Below, piece after piece: positions 13,104-21,552 of a stretch of 26,680 nt of DNA; positions within the stretch are counted from its first letter, which is position 1, and the number at the start of each line of letters is the position of its first letter. The notes under the pieces were generated by a model. It made no database searches. It was not told the origin of the DNA and saw only the letters and a list, made by a program, of their open reading frames with translations. The position numbers and the translations under genes were made by a program. This DNA is from a virus: positions 1-26,680 of IMG/VR virus record IMGVR_UViG_3300042691_010113. The stretch is one strand, 5' to 3'.

Positions 13104-14069
13104 TTACAGGGTGAAGTACACAATTTGAGTTGGGAAAGCAACCTGAACACCGTATTTGAACTCGGCGTTGAAGATGACGTTTTTCTTCACGGGGTCGCTG
13201 ATGAACTCAAAGTTCTCTTCTTCGCCCACCAGGTCAGTTCCAATGAAGTAGTTAGACCAGTAAGAGAAGTGGATTTTGTTTGATCCATTCAAGCCGGGCA
13301 GACCGTAAACCTTTGTTCCGGTGATAGGCTCGATAACCATGAACTGCTCACCGGTTTCTGGGTTATAGTGGTAGTTGTTGGAAGCAATCAGGTGCTGCTT
13401 GTACAACAGGAAGGTGTCTACGCCCATAGCAAAGAAGCGGTCTTCTTTGGCAAGGATGGCTTTGCCGTCGGTAGAAGCCTGAGCCTGATTGATCATCTTC
13501 AGGATGGCGTCGTCAATATTCGCAACGGTCAAAGAAGTGAGCTGAGTCCAGCCGCCACCAGTTGCGGGGTTGCCTTCGATTGGATCGCCTGCACCACCGA
13601 ATCCAAGAGCGGTAAGGATGGTATTGAAGCCGTCGAACTGGTTAGCAGCAATAGTTCCCTGCCAGATGTCTTCTTCCAGAGCGTCTGCAATCTTCGCGAT
13701 TTTCTCGTTACCGATTTGGTCAGCAAAAGGCAACTCATTGTCACCACCTGAACCAGCAGCCATTTGGGTCTGCATCCACTTGGTTTTGAGCGTCTTAGGG
13801 CACAGGGTTTCATAAACCTGAATGTCACCTACGCTCAAAGTGCGCTTGCTGAAAGTTGTGCTTCCAGAGGTGGTAGGTTCACAGCCGTTAGCTTGAAAGA
13901 AAACGGTGGAATCGAGGATGTTCAGGTTGTCGGAGGTTTTAATGCCCGGGATAACCTGCCCGGCTGCCTGAAGCATACCAGCGGTTTTGCCTCCGAAGAG
14001 GGCTTTGTACAGCAGGGGAAGGCGGTCTTCCTTGCCGTAGTTGTCTAGGTCAGTTACTACGAATGCCAT
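13104..14069 (-). CDS. major capsid protein
   Basis: A 321-residue protein with the features of a HK97-fold capsid subunit: an N-terminal arm (YGKEDRLPLLYKALFGGKTA), a spine helix region (DQIGNEKIAKIADALEEDIW), an axial region with ANIDDAILKMINQAQ, and a C-terminal beta region (VKKNVIFNAEFKYGVQVAFP). The first residues lack the long delta domain of self-scaffolding capsids, fitting a separate scaffold, probably the C-terminus of the gene just upstream. The start at ATG 14069 is two bases from the protease-scaffold stop. The strong terminator after it is typical of the most expressed gene in a phage. Confidence 0.85.
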   Translation of the reverse strand: MAFVVTDLDNYGKEDRLPLLYKALFGGKTAGMLQAAGQVIPGIKTSDNLNILDSTVFFQANGCEPTTSGSTTFSKRTLSVGDIQVYETLCPKTLKTKWMQTQMAAGSGGDNELPFADQIGNEKIAKIADALEEDIWQGTIAANQFDGFNTILTALGFGGAGDPIEGNPATGGGWTQLTSLTVANIDDAILKMINQAQASTDGKAILAKEDRFFAMGVDTFLLYKQHLIASNNYHYNPETGEQFMVIEPITGTKVYGLPGLNGSNKIHFSYWSNYFIGTDLVGEEENFEFISDPVKKNVIFNAEFKYGVQVAFPTQIVYFTL

Positions 14070-14071
14070 GT

Positions 14072-15367
14072 TTATTTTTGGGTTTTAATTTTTCGAATTG
14101 CTTCTGCAAATTTTTCAATGCGCTCTTCACGGCGTGCAGCTTCGCCTTTGAGTGCGTTTACTTTCTTAGCTGGTTCAGCAGCGGGAATCGCGCTGAACTG
14201 CTCGATAACTTCCAGCGTCTTTGCCTGTGCGTTGGTCAGATTTTCAACAAGTCCGGTCAGACGTGCGATAAGTGCTGATTGTTCGTTGAACTTCGCCTCA
14301 AATTCAGCCTCCACCCTGGCAAAGCCCTGATTTTGCTCAACGGGGACAGGCTCAACTTCACCCTTTTCAACGATTTGCGTCACTACACCGCCCTCGGTTG
14401 TTACCAAGTAGCCTTCGGCTGTTTCATGTGTGCCATCGGGTGCGGGTACGAACTCACCGTCTGGTGTCTGCACTTCAAGAACTGAACCTACGCCAAGCAT
14501 GGCGATTTCGTCACCGGGGAAACGGATAACCGTTCCGTCTACAAGAGTGCTTTCGGCAAACTTTACGGCAGGGGTTTCCTCCTCTACCGAAAAGCCGAGC
14601 AGCTTCTTGATTTCGTTAATTTTTGATATTGCGCTCATTTCATCTAATGGATTATTTTCTGAATTGTCGTACTTTGTAAGGATAGCTTCGATAGCCGCCA
14701 TTGTCTGTTCTTCGCTGCTTGCGGGTTTGTCCGTGAAATAACCCTCAATGGAAAATCCTTTGAACTTACCATCCTTGATGTTCTGCCACACAGCGTCATC
14801 TTCCACGTAATAGGAAAGAAACCAACTGCCCTCCGGAGCATCTGCCCACATCTGCGGAGGGTTTATCCCGCGTTCTTTGTCCACGATGAACGATTCCAGC
14901 AAGTGCATACCGCCCACGGGGTTCGCGTGTTCAGCGTTCACCGCGTTGTATTTGTTCTGCAAGGCCCACAGCTTCACCGCTTTCTGAATCGTTGCCGCGC
15001 TGAACTTCACATAATAGGTAGTGCCGTCTTCAGCCCTGCGAAGAATGGGCTTTTCTGCAATCATTGCCGGGCCTGTGATGATGCGGCGTTCCTCGGATTG
15101 AATAGCGAATGATTGCTGCACCTTGTTTCGGTCTTCCCAGTAGGAATAACAGATAGCCACCGCCTGTTCTTGGTCTTTGCCTTCGCCAATCAGCACAGGC
15201 ACACACCGACCGATAAAGTCCTCTTCGGTTTCGTTTGCTGTCGGGGTAACGAATTTATCCGCGCTGAAGAAGTGGAAATCTTCCTCAATAGCGGGTGACT
15301 GCACAAGGCTGACTTGGGTCAGGCCATCTCCGTCTTCAATCTCTAAATAGTATATAGGGTCGTTCAT
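14072..15367 (-). CDS. XkdF-like prohead protease with scaffold-like C-terminus
   Basis: A 431-residue protein. Residues of about 50-70 hold a CVPVLIGEGKDQEQAVAICY motif seen in many Bacteroidota phage head proteins. Residues of about 85-215 match the XkdF-like serine protease family: RRIITGPAMIAEKPILRR, AATIQKAVKLWALQ, an AEHANPVGGMHLLESFIVD stretch with the conserved histidine and serine, and KDGKFKGFSIEGYF. The tail (from about 330) has heptad-like ARVEAEFEAKFNEQSALIAR and a lysine-rich end, typical of capsid scaffolds, which are removed by the protease during head maturation. It starts four bases from the second 26-bp element, so it heads the head-gene transcript, and precedes the capsid gene by two bases. 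Confidence 0.85.
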   Translation of the reverse strand: MNDPIYYLEIEDGDGLTQVSLVQSPAIEEDFHFFSADKFVTPTANETEEDFIGRCVPVLIGEGKDQEQAVAICYSYWEDRNKVQQSFAIQSEERRIITGPAMIAEKPILRRAEDGTTYYVKFSAATIQKAVKLWALQNKYNAVNAEHANPVGGMHLLESFIVDKERGINPPQMWADAPEGSWFLSYYVEDDAVWQNIKDGKFKGFSIEGYFTDKPASSEEQTMAAIEAILTKYDNSENNPLDEMSAISKINEIKKLLGFSVEEETPAVKFAESTLVDGTVIRFPGDEIAMLGVGSVLEVQTPDGEFVPAPDGTHETAEGYLVTTEGGVVTQIVEKGEVEPVPVEQNQGFARVEAEFEAKFNEQSALIARLTGLVENLTNAQAKTLEVIEQFSAIPAAEPAKKVNALKGEAARREERIEKFAEAIRKIKTQK

Positions 15368-15371
15368 TTTC

Positions 15372-15397
15372 TATAATGGTGAAAAATGTCATTTGTC
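15372..15397 (-). promoter_or_regulatory. 26-bp regulatory element, copy 2
   Basis: On the plus strand it begins TATAATGGTGAAAAATG and ends TCATTTGTC, with dyad AAATG-T-CATTT. Its left end is four bases before ATG 15367 of the protease gene, and its right end covers the last codons and stop of the gp10-like gene. A regulatory element kept inside coding sequence is evidence that it is functional. Confidence 0.65.
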
Positions 15398-15985
15398 TTG
15401 CTTTGCCATGACGGAAATGGAAAGGGCTATCTTCTGCCCCATCGCCCGTCCAAGGTATTCCGCGAACTCATCAAAGGTTGCGTCGTTGATGATTTTGCTG
15501 AAGAACTTGTTGCCGACCGTACCCTTCTTGTTGATTTTCCGCGCCACGGCATAGGCGAAATTGTTTCGCCGCTGTGCATCGGTCTTGCCCCATTCATTGC
15601 CAAGGATGATTCCTTTTTGTCGTACCCATCCCATGTCACCACCAAGCGCACGGAACAAAGGCCCGACCGGCTGCCCTGGTTTTTGGCCTTGATCAACCTG
15701 AAGGTAGTAGTCGTTAGCATTGATTGCACCGATAACATCATCACCCCTCCTGCGCGTCTTTGCTGCGTCTATTGACTGATAAAGGCTCATGCTTGCCCGG
15801 CCCGATGTTGGATTTCCGGGCATGGTGGAAGTAATTAGGCTGTTCTTCAGTCGTTCCGTTGTGTACTTTGCCCATCCATCCACCAGGTCGGAAAGCAAAT
15901 CCCCTGTAAGGGTTGGCTGTTCTACCTCCGCTTTGCCGAGGCGGGAGAGGTACTGCCGCTGAAGTGCTGTGAGTTTGCCGTTCAT
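15389..15985 (-). CDS. gp10-like head-tail or minor tail protein
   Basis: A 198-residue basic protein. Its N-terminal half is helical (LLSDLVDGWAKYTTERLKNS), its middle has a YLQVDQGQKPGQPVGPLFRA loop, and the C-terminal part is NNFAYAVARKINKKGTVGNKFF. A loop followed by R-(K/R)-I-x-K-x-G-T near the end is typical of HK97 gp10-like neck or tail-terminator proteins of Bacteroidota phages. It overlaps the tape measure gene by four bases. Its stop (TGA at 15389-15391) lies within the second 26-bp element. The assignment rests on pattern and place. Confidence 0.65.
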   Translation of the reverse strand: MNGKLTALQRQYLSRLGKAEVEQPTLTGDLLSDLVDGWAKYTTERLKNSLITSTMPGNPTSGRASMSLYQSIDAAKTRRRGDDVIGAINANDYYLQVDQGQKPGQPVGPLFRALGGDMGWVRQKGIILGNEWGKTDAQRRNNFAYAVARKINKKGTVGNKFFSKIINDATFDEFAEYLGRAMGQKIALSISVMAKQDK

Positions 15986-17892
15986 AGCACAGATGTTTTG
16001 CGAAGGTTGCGCGTCCTACGCTGTGTTGCGCTGATGTCGCCCTCAGTTACATAAACTTTATTGCTCCATTGCCCGGCCTGCTGCGTTCCACCGCCGAGGC
16101 TGCTGCTGTTCATGGAAGGCATGGGAATGTTGCCACGGCCACCGCCTAACCCTGGAGAACCGCTGCCGCCTTGCTGAACATTGCCACCTTTGACAATCTT
16201 CACCGCCCTTGCAGACGCGCTGAGGATGGCTGCTGAAATGGCTGCGTATTTGGCAATACCTGCAAGGCCACCCGTTGCCACATTGTCCGGGGAAGGTGAA
16301 GAAGTGGTATTTAATGCCTTCGCAATCGCTACGCCCGTATCCGCTGCAATTTGTGCAAGGGCAATCGCTTTGCCTGCTGCTGTCTGCTGCCCAATTAGGT
16401 CAATTAGCGCGCTGCTTGCAGTCATTACATCGGCGTAGGCTTGTTTCTTCGTGTCGGCTACCGTCTTATCAATTTCTTTTTGCTTCGCCGCCGCGTCCTC
16501 TGCGTTCTTCAGGCGCATTGCTTCAAGTTCCTTTTCCTGTTCGATAGTAGCCTGCCCGTAATCGCGCCGCGCCTGGATTTCGTTTTGCAGTTCGCGTTTC
16601 CTGATTTCCGTTTGCGCCTTTTGTAAATCCTCCTGCGTTTTGGCTGCCTTCATTGCGGCAAGTTCTTCTTCATCGTATTTCGATTGGATGAAGGAAAGCT
16701 CATCCTGTGCTGCCTTTTCGCGCTGTGCCTTCAGCGTGTCCTGCTGTTTCTTTTGCGCGTCTTCCTGTTCCTTGTAATAGGTTGCACGAACCTTGTTTAG
16801 TTCAGCGTTTAGAAGCATTTGAATCTGAACTTCAGAATATCCTTTTTCTTTGAGCGTCCGGATTTCCTTTTCAAAATTCAGTTGAGTGATAGCCAGACGG
16901 TTATCGAGCGTATCTTCATGAAGTTTCAGCATTGCAACATTGCGTTCTATGCTGTTCTGTTCTGCCTCGATACGTTTTTCTTCCGCTTCGCGGGCCAGTT
17001 CTTCGCGCTTTTTCCTGCGCTCTTCAGCTTTATCCTCTGCGTCTTCCTGTTCTTCGATATTCTTTTTCTTAACGCGTGTCTTTTCACGTTCACGCTCCAA
17101 TGTCATGAGGTGGTTTAATTCTTCGCGCCGGGCATTTTCTTCTTCAGTCAATGCCCTCTGTTTCCAGACGAAATAAATTTGGTCAAGTTCTACCTTCAGA
17201 CGCTTAACCCTTGCCCTGTATATCTCCTCTTCAGTTGCACCCTTTGCCTCTAATAATTCTACCTCACGTTCCAAGCCTGTAATGGCTTTTTTGTTCATCT
17301 CCTCAAGTGTTTTCCAATCGGTAAGGCCAAAGAATTTACGAAACGCGCTGGTCACTTTATCCCAGTTCGCAGCAAGCATACCAACTGCCACCACTATTGC
17401 ACCTACTCCCGTGGCAATCAGCGCACCTCGCAAAGTTCCTAAAGCGGGAATGACCTGCGTCATGATTGTGGTTTGCAGCCCGGCAAACATGAACTGCATA
17501 TCCTTCAAGCTTGCTACACCTTGCGCAAGTGCCATTGCACCCTGAACGCGAAGCATAGCTTTTTGCAAATCCTCACTTTCCGAACCAAGTAAAGCCGCTG
17601 CCCCTTGTGCCGCTGCAAAGCCATTGGCCATCGTTCCTGTAATATTTGCAATCATTTGGAACTTATCGGGATGAAGACCTTTTATCGTGGCGTTTACATC
17701 ATCCATCCTGTCCTTCAGTTGCGCTACTTTCTGTGCCGCTGCAAGGGTTCTTGAATCCGTTTCGCCGAAAGCCGCCGCCAGCCTTAACGCCTCCTGCTGT
17801 GCTTCGCGTATCTGCGCTTTAAAGGATTTTACGGACTGATCCCCGCTCACGGAGGCTTGCACCTCAACTGGTTGTACTATTTTTTTCGCCAT
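15982..17892 (-). CDS. tape measure protein
   Basis: A 636-residue protein whose length sets the tail length. Residues 1-75 are helical (SVKSFKAQIREAQQEALRLA). Residues of about 140-175 form a hydrophobic stretch (IPALGTLRGALIATGVGAIV), probably membrane-active in DNA entry. Residues of about 195-490 form a long charged coiled coil rich in E, K, R and Q. Then an alanine-rich hydrophobic region (AGKAIALAQIAADTGVAIAK) and a glycine-rich tail follow. By the usual rule of about 1.5 angstrom per residue the tail would be about 95 nm; this is a rule-of-thumb estimate. Its stop and start overlap both neighbours, and the chaperone it needs is encoded in a separate rightward block. Confidence 0.9.
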   Translation of the reverse strand: MAKKIVQPVEVQASVSGDQSVKSFKAQIREAQQEALRLAAAFGETDSRTLAAAQKVAQLKDRMDDVNATIKGLHPDKFQMIANITGTMANGFAAAQGAAALLGSESEDLQKAMLRVQGAMALAQGVASLKDMQFMFAGLQTTIMTQVIPALGTLRGALIATGVGAIVVAVGMLAANWDKVTSAFRKFFGLTDWKTLEEMNKKAITGLEREVELLEAKGATEEEIYRARVKRLKVELDQIYFVWKQRALTEEENARREELNHLMTLEREREKTRVKKKNIEEQEDAEDKAEERRKKREELAREAEEKRIEAEQNSIERNVAMLKLHEDTLDNRLAITQLNFEKEIRTLKEKGYSEVQIQMLLNAELNKVRATYYKEQEDAQKKQQDTLKAQREKAAQDELSFIQSKYDEEELAAMKAAKTQEDLQKAQTEIRKRELQNEIQARRDYGQATIEQEKELEAMRLKNAEDAAAKQKEIDKTVADTKKQAYADVMTASSALIDLIGQQTAAGKAIALAQIAADTGVAIAKALNTTSSPSPDNVATGGLAGIAKYAAISAAILSASARAVKIVKGGNVQQGGSGSPGLGGGRGNIPMPSMNSSSLGGGTQQAGQWSNKVYVTEGDISATQRRTRNLRKTSVL

Positions 17893-20279
17893 TATACTTC
17901 TTTAATCAATACCACGTTCCAATCCGCGCCTGTCCATTCAATAGCAGGTCGGTAAACATCGCCTGTGGTGGGTGCGCCGATGTCCTTGTAAGTTAAATTA
18001 ACTACGCCTTGTGTCCAGTCTACTATCGGCCCTTTGCCGCCTTCGTTGCTGCCTCCGAGCGTACTCCATGCAAAGCGTTTCTTTTTGCCGATGGGCCGCG
18101 TCCTGATGTTGGGGAAAGCATCGTTATTCGTGTCCTTAATATCGTACCCTCCCCCGGCTGCCCCGGTCTGCGGGGTGAAGACGTTTGCCGTTTTGATTTT
18201 CAGGAACTCACACTCGATAAGTTCGCTTTCGCCCACCTGGTAGTCCTGTATTTTATTCAGTCGGAAATACTGCCCCTGGAAGAAATACAAATCACGAAAT
18301 GACCATTTAAGCCAATCCGCCGGAGTGATGTAAACGCGCGCCGTAACGATCCGGCTGTTTCGGTCGGTGATTTCCGTCAGGTACTTGCGCCAATACACGT
18401 TAAAAAGGTTATTGTTTGTGTAGGTGACGCCTGCCGGGAGGTTCACATAAGCAGGCATCCCGAAGGACAGGTCAATAGTCGGCGTGAAAGGGTCATCCAA
18501 ATGCCCCGCGTGGGGGTAGCCTTCCACCGTATCTACTCCGGTAGGGCCTGCAAAGAGTTTGAACGCATCGCATAAAACCCACTCTTCGTTACCTATTTTA
18601 CCTGACCAGTAAAGAATACGCAGCGTTCCCGCCTTTTCTTCCGCGGTTTCCATGCTTGCAATGCGGAAATTATTGCTGCTTTCCGTGCTGTACGGCGTGG
18701 AGGCAAATATGGTTTCCGTTTTGCGCTCATCCTTTATCAGGTCGTTATCTACAATAATCCGCGCTTCGCCGTACACCGTGCCGATTGCGTCTACATACTC
18801 CTTTGAATCATCATCATCACCTTTCGCGTAGGTGAAGACATACGGGTTGCCCTCAAGTTCGCCCATCGGGGTTATGGTCATTGGCTGCGAATAATCAATT
18901 TTGGCTGTTAGGTCATGAATCACCGTATCGCGGTAAAACGTGTCGCGTGGTGCAATGTATAACTCGTTGGTGCGTCCGGTTGGCTCAATGTAAAGGTTGA
19001 ACATCTTTACCAAGCTGTTTAGAAACTCATCCTGTTTCCACTTGCCACCGGTGAAAATGCCGTTCATGTCCACCGTGGAATCCAGTCCGTATGAAGTTTG
19101 GATAGGCTCAATGCGAATCCAGCTATTTGCCTTAATTGTAATAACTCCCCCGGTCAGCACTTCGCCCATCCGCGCGTCCGTGTAATCCAGCACTTCAATA
19201 ATACGGATGTCTATTTTCTCGTTTTTATCTGCATAAACATCATTAATGGTGAAGGTAAAGGTCTTTGTTGCGCCGCTGCCCGTGTTCACCATGCGCAAAG
19301 GGTTGTGCAGTTCTGCCAATTTCCCATCCACATAAACCCCGACCGTCATAGTGATGTAGGGCGTGGTGATGTGGTTAATTCCGGTAATGGTTACGCCGAT
19401 GCTTCCCGATACGCTGAACCTCCCGCCGCCGGTTGGGCTGTTGTATTTTCCCGTTGTGGTGTCAAAGTTGCCTCCATTGTCCCAATAACCGCTGCTGCTG
19501 TCGTCGTTAAAAACAATCGTGCTGCCTTCTAAATAGCTTTGGTCAGCCGTGCGCCTTGCTCGGGCCTTGCGTGAAAATATCACGGCCTCGTTTACTTGTG
19601 GAACGCCGGGAGAAGGAATGACCAGTTTTTTAAATAGTTCAGTATTGAAAAACGAATCCGAAGTATATGAAAATCCTGCGCTGGTAAATATCTTATCAAC
19701 TAAGGTTTTCGCAAAAACAGCCGGGTAAAAATCCTGCACCCTCCACACAATCGAAAAAGGAACATCGGTTCTGTTTCGGTCTATCATGGGGTAAACGTAC
19801 CCGCTTGCCGGGGTGAAGTTCCAACTGTTGATGATGTTGGTGCGGTTCAGGGTATGGTTAAATTCCGAAAGGTCAATGTCTGCTAATTGCTTATTTCGAA
19901 TCTTCGCAAACAGGTCAGCCGCCTGCCCATGAACTGAAACTTCGTATTCGATTTGCCCTTTGCGAACCACGCTGATGTTTAACAGCCTAACATATCCGCG
20001 CACCTGTTCCACCTCATCTACGGTAACGAGGGCAGCCGCTTTCTTGTTCGGGTTGAAGTCTGGCGCGAACTGCGTTCCGTTGTTTAGCTGCTCCTGATTT
20101 ACGTCGAAGATGTGGCCGAATAGCTTGTTATTGGCTGATGTTCCCGGGATGCGAAATGTGCGCGACCAATCGGATGAACGCTGCGATGGTTCCCGGATGT
20201 CGGCAATCTCCCGCGTTACTTGCAGAACTTCGTTTTCCGAAAGGTCAACCTGCCGCCCTTCAATGAACAGCCGCATCAT
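17892..20279 (-). CDS. tail-tip / baseplate protein
   Basis: A 795-residue protein with no membrane segment. It starts at ATG 20279 (MMRLFIEGRQVDLSENEVLQ); a second ATG at 20276 is possible. The N-terminus with ADIREPSQRSSDWSRTFRIP and KAAALVTVDEVEQVRGYVRL is typical of a large protein encoded directly after the tape measure in Bacteroidota phages, likely the tail-tip hub or tail-associated protein. The middle (about 225-390) is a beta-sandwich insert, perhaps carbohydrate-binding, and the C-terminus is beta-rich. It overlaps the upstream tail gene by four bases and the tape measure by one. The exact hub or spike role is inferred. Confidence 0.75.
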   Translation of the reverse strand: MMRLFIEGRQVDLSENEVLQVTREIADIREPSQRSSDWSRTFRIPGTSANNKLFGHIFDVNQEQLNNGTQFAPDFNPNKKAAALVTVDEVEQVRGYVRLLNISVVRKGQIEYEVSVHGQAADLFAKIRNKQLADIDLSEFNHTLNRTNIINSWNFTPASGYVYPMIDRNRTDVPFSIVWRVQDFYPAVFAKTLVDKIFTSAGFSYTSDSFFNTELFKKLVIPSPGVPQVNEAVIFSRKARARRTADQSYLEGSTIVFNDDSSSGYWDNGGNFDTTTGKYNSPTGGGRFSVSGSIGVTITGINHITTPYITMTVGVYVDGKLAELHNPLRMVNTGSGATKTFTFTINDVYADKNEKIDIRIIEVLDYTDARMGEVLTGGVITIKANSWIRIEPIQTSYGLDSTVDMNGIFTGGKWKQDEFLNSLVKMFNLYIEPTGRTNELYIAPRDTFYRDTVIHDLTAKIDYSQPMTITPMGELEGNPYVFTYAKGDDDDSKEYVDAIGTVYGEARIIVDNDLIKDERKTETIFASTPYSTESSNNFRIASMETAEEKAGTLRILYWSGKIGNEEWVLCDAFKLFAGPTGVDTVEGYPHAGHLDDPFTPTIDLSFGMPAYVNLPAGVTYTNNNLFNVYWRKYLTEITDRNSRIVTARVYITPADWLKWSFRDLYFFQGQYFRLNKIQDYQVGESELIECEFLKIKTANVFTPQTGAAGGGYDIKDTNNDAFPNIRTRPIGKKKRFAWSTLGGSNEGGKGPIVDWTQGVVNLTYKDIGAPTTGDVYRPAIEWTGADWNVVLIKEV

Positions 20280-21463
20280 AAACGCTGCCTCCTGTTTGTC
20301 AGGGCGCGTTGGATCGTGACAGAATACTGCACCAAGCCGTCCCTGTTGTACTTGCGCTCAAACTCAGTGGAGTTTACAGTAACCTTTTCAAGTGCGCTGA
20401 ACGCACCCATGTAAACCACAGGGCTAAAGAGTAATTGCTCGATGTACTCCGCCTCCGTGTCCGTGAGAAAGTCAGTATTCAAAGTCCATTGCTCCGTAAG
20501 CATGGTGTTGTAATTGGTGACACCGCCGCGCGCGTTGGAATAGTTGTAAGCCCCGGTGGTGTAGCGGAAAGAATCCTGCTCAAAGGTTTTCTTTTCTCCT
20601 GTCAAATTTCGCACCGTTCGTTTTCTGAAGGTGTAAGAATCGAACCCACCTAAAGTGTTCAGGAAGTGAAGTGTTACCGGGTCATATTTGCTGCACTCCT
20701 GCCACAGGTCGAAGCGCATGGTTTCCGATGCCTTGCCTGCATAGCCGGACGGGTAGGCCTGCACGGTGTAGTAATCAGCAGCCGAAGAAAACCCGATGTT
20801 GTTAAACGTGCAATCAGCCGCAAGCAGCCTGCTTTTGTAGTCAACATAGGTGAATGTCTTCTGCACCGTCTGAAGCAGCGAACCTGCCGCGTTGTAACTC
20901 TTGAACTCAAACACCTTGTTTACCGTGTCAGTACCAAACAGCGCATGAATGGTGTGCGCCTCATCTGCCTGCACCTTGCGAGGGCGAACCGTGGTCAGGA
21001 ATTGCGCCCCGGCTGTTCCACCTGAAGCGGTCAGGTAGTCGGCTTGAGCGTACCCTAAAAAGTCCTGAACAGGTAAGCAAGCATCCCAACTGAATTTGTT
21101 CCCGGTATTGACTACCCCGGTAGCCTCCGTTACAACCCCGCTGCCATATTCGTAACCGAACTTTGCCCGATAGGTAACGATGCGAGGCTGCCCGACAACC
21201 GCCGCCGCTGATGGTGGCTCAAAGTCGTTGCCAACGTAGGAAGCAATGATTTCGGTGATGTCGAAAACCGCTTCGTTTTGGCTGCTTCCATAGCGAATGG
21301 GGGCTTTAAGTTTTGCCTGAATCGTGCCGTCTATCTCCACCTCACATAGGTAGCGGAAATTGCTTGCTCCTGTTATTGCCGTGTCCGTTTCGCGTACAAC
21401 GAAGGTCAGCGGATTAAAAGCGGGTGAGTAGTCTTGCGGCTGCTGCTGAATTGAGTAGGCCAT
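20276..21463 (-). CDS. tail-tip protein, first gene of the tail transcript
   Basis: A 395-residue beta-rich protein (FNPLTFVVRETDTAITGASN, YRAKFGYEYGSGVVTEATG). The C-terminal third (EQWTLNTDFLTDTEAEYIEQ, LLFSPVVYMG) resembles a conserved domain in proteins that pair with the tail-tip protein in Bacteroidota phages. It may be a distal tail or collar component. It starts four bases from the first 26-bp element, and the gene-free block upstream holds a terminator, so this gene opens a new transcript of tail genes. No catalytic motif is seen. Confidence 0.7.
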   Translation of the reverse strand: MAYSIQQQPQDYSPAFNPLTFVVRETDTAITGASNFRYLCEVEIDGTIQAKLKAPIRYGSSQNEAVFDITEIIASYVGNDFEPPSAAAVVGQPRIVTYRAKFGYEYGSGVVTEATGVVNTGNKFSWDACLPVQDFLGYAQADYLTASGGTAGAQFLTTVRPRKVQADEAHTIHALFGTDTVNKVFEFKSYNAAGSLLQTVQKTFTYVDYKSRLLAADCTFNNIGFSSAADYYTVQAYPSGYAGKASETMRFDLWQECSKYDPVTLHFLNTLGGFDSYTFRKRTVRNLTGEKKTFEQDSFRYTTGAYNYSNARGGVTNYNTMLTEQWTLNTDFLTDTEAEYIEQLLFSPVVYMGAFSALEKVTVNSTEFERKYNRDGLVQYSVTIQRALTNRRQRL

Positions 21464-21467
21464 TTCC

Positions 21468-21493
21468 TATAATGGGGAAAATGGCATTTTGTC
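21468..21493 (-). promoter_or_regulatory. 26-bp regulatory element, copy 1
   Basis: On the plus strand it begins TATAATGGGGAAAATG and ends GCATTTTGTC, with dyad AAAATG-G-CATTTT. It lies four bases before ATG 21463 of the first tail gene and directly after the 32-bp dyad. It shares length and both ends with the copies at 8545 and 15372 and probably starts the tail-gene transcript. Confidence 0.65.
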
Positions 21494-21525
21494 TTATCAT
21501 TTTCCTGACGTCAGGAAGGTGATAA
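21494..21525. promoter_or_regulatory. 32-bp imperfect palindrome with a perfect 16-bp core
   Basis: The core TTCCTGACGTCAGGAA (21502-21517) is a perfect palindrome. After two mismatched bases on each side the arms extend by TTATCA and TGATAA. It lies between the terminator and the 26-bp element upstream of the tail transcript. This is the size and shape of a dimeric operator, for a repressor or activator not seen here. A near-zero loop makes an RNA hairpin less likely. Confidence 0.55.
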
Positions 21526-21552
21526 AAAGAAAAGGGCAGCTTTCGCCGCCCT
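21520..21552 (-). terminator. intrinsic terminator upstream of the tail transcript
   Basis: On the minus strand a hairpin AGGGCGGC-GAAA-GCTGCCCT (8 pairs, one G-U; 21533-21552) with a GNRA loop is followed by TTTTCTTTTTATC. It would stop leftward transcripts coming from the 21833-26680 genes and the tRNA block, isolating the tail operon. Confidence 0.85.

Noticed and set aside
17866-17898. TATAATGGCGAAAA on the minus strand resembling the 26-bp element
   Set aside because: It is in the opposite orientation relative to the gene, lacks the dyad and TTTGTC end, and is explained by the start of the tape measure gene (ATGGCGAAAAAA).
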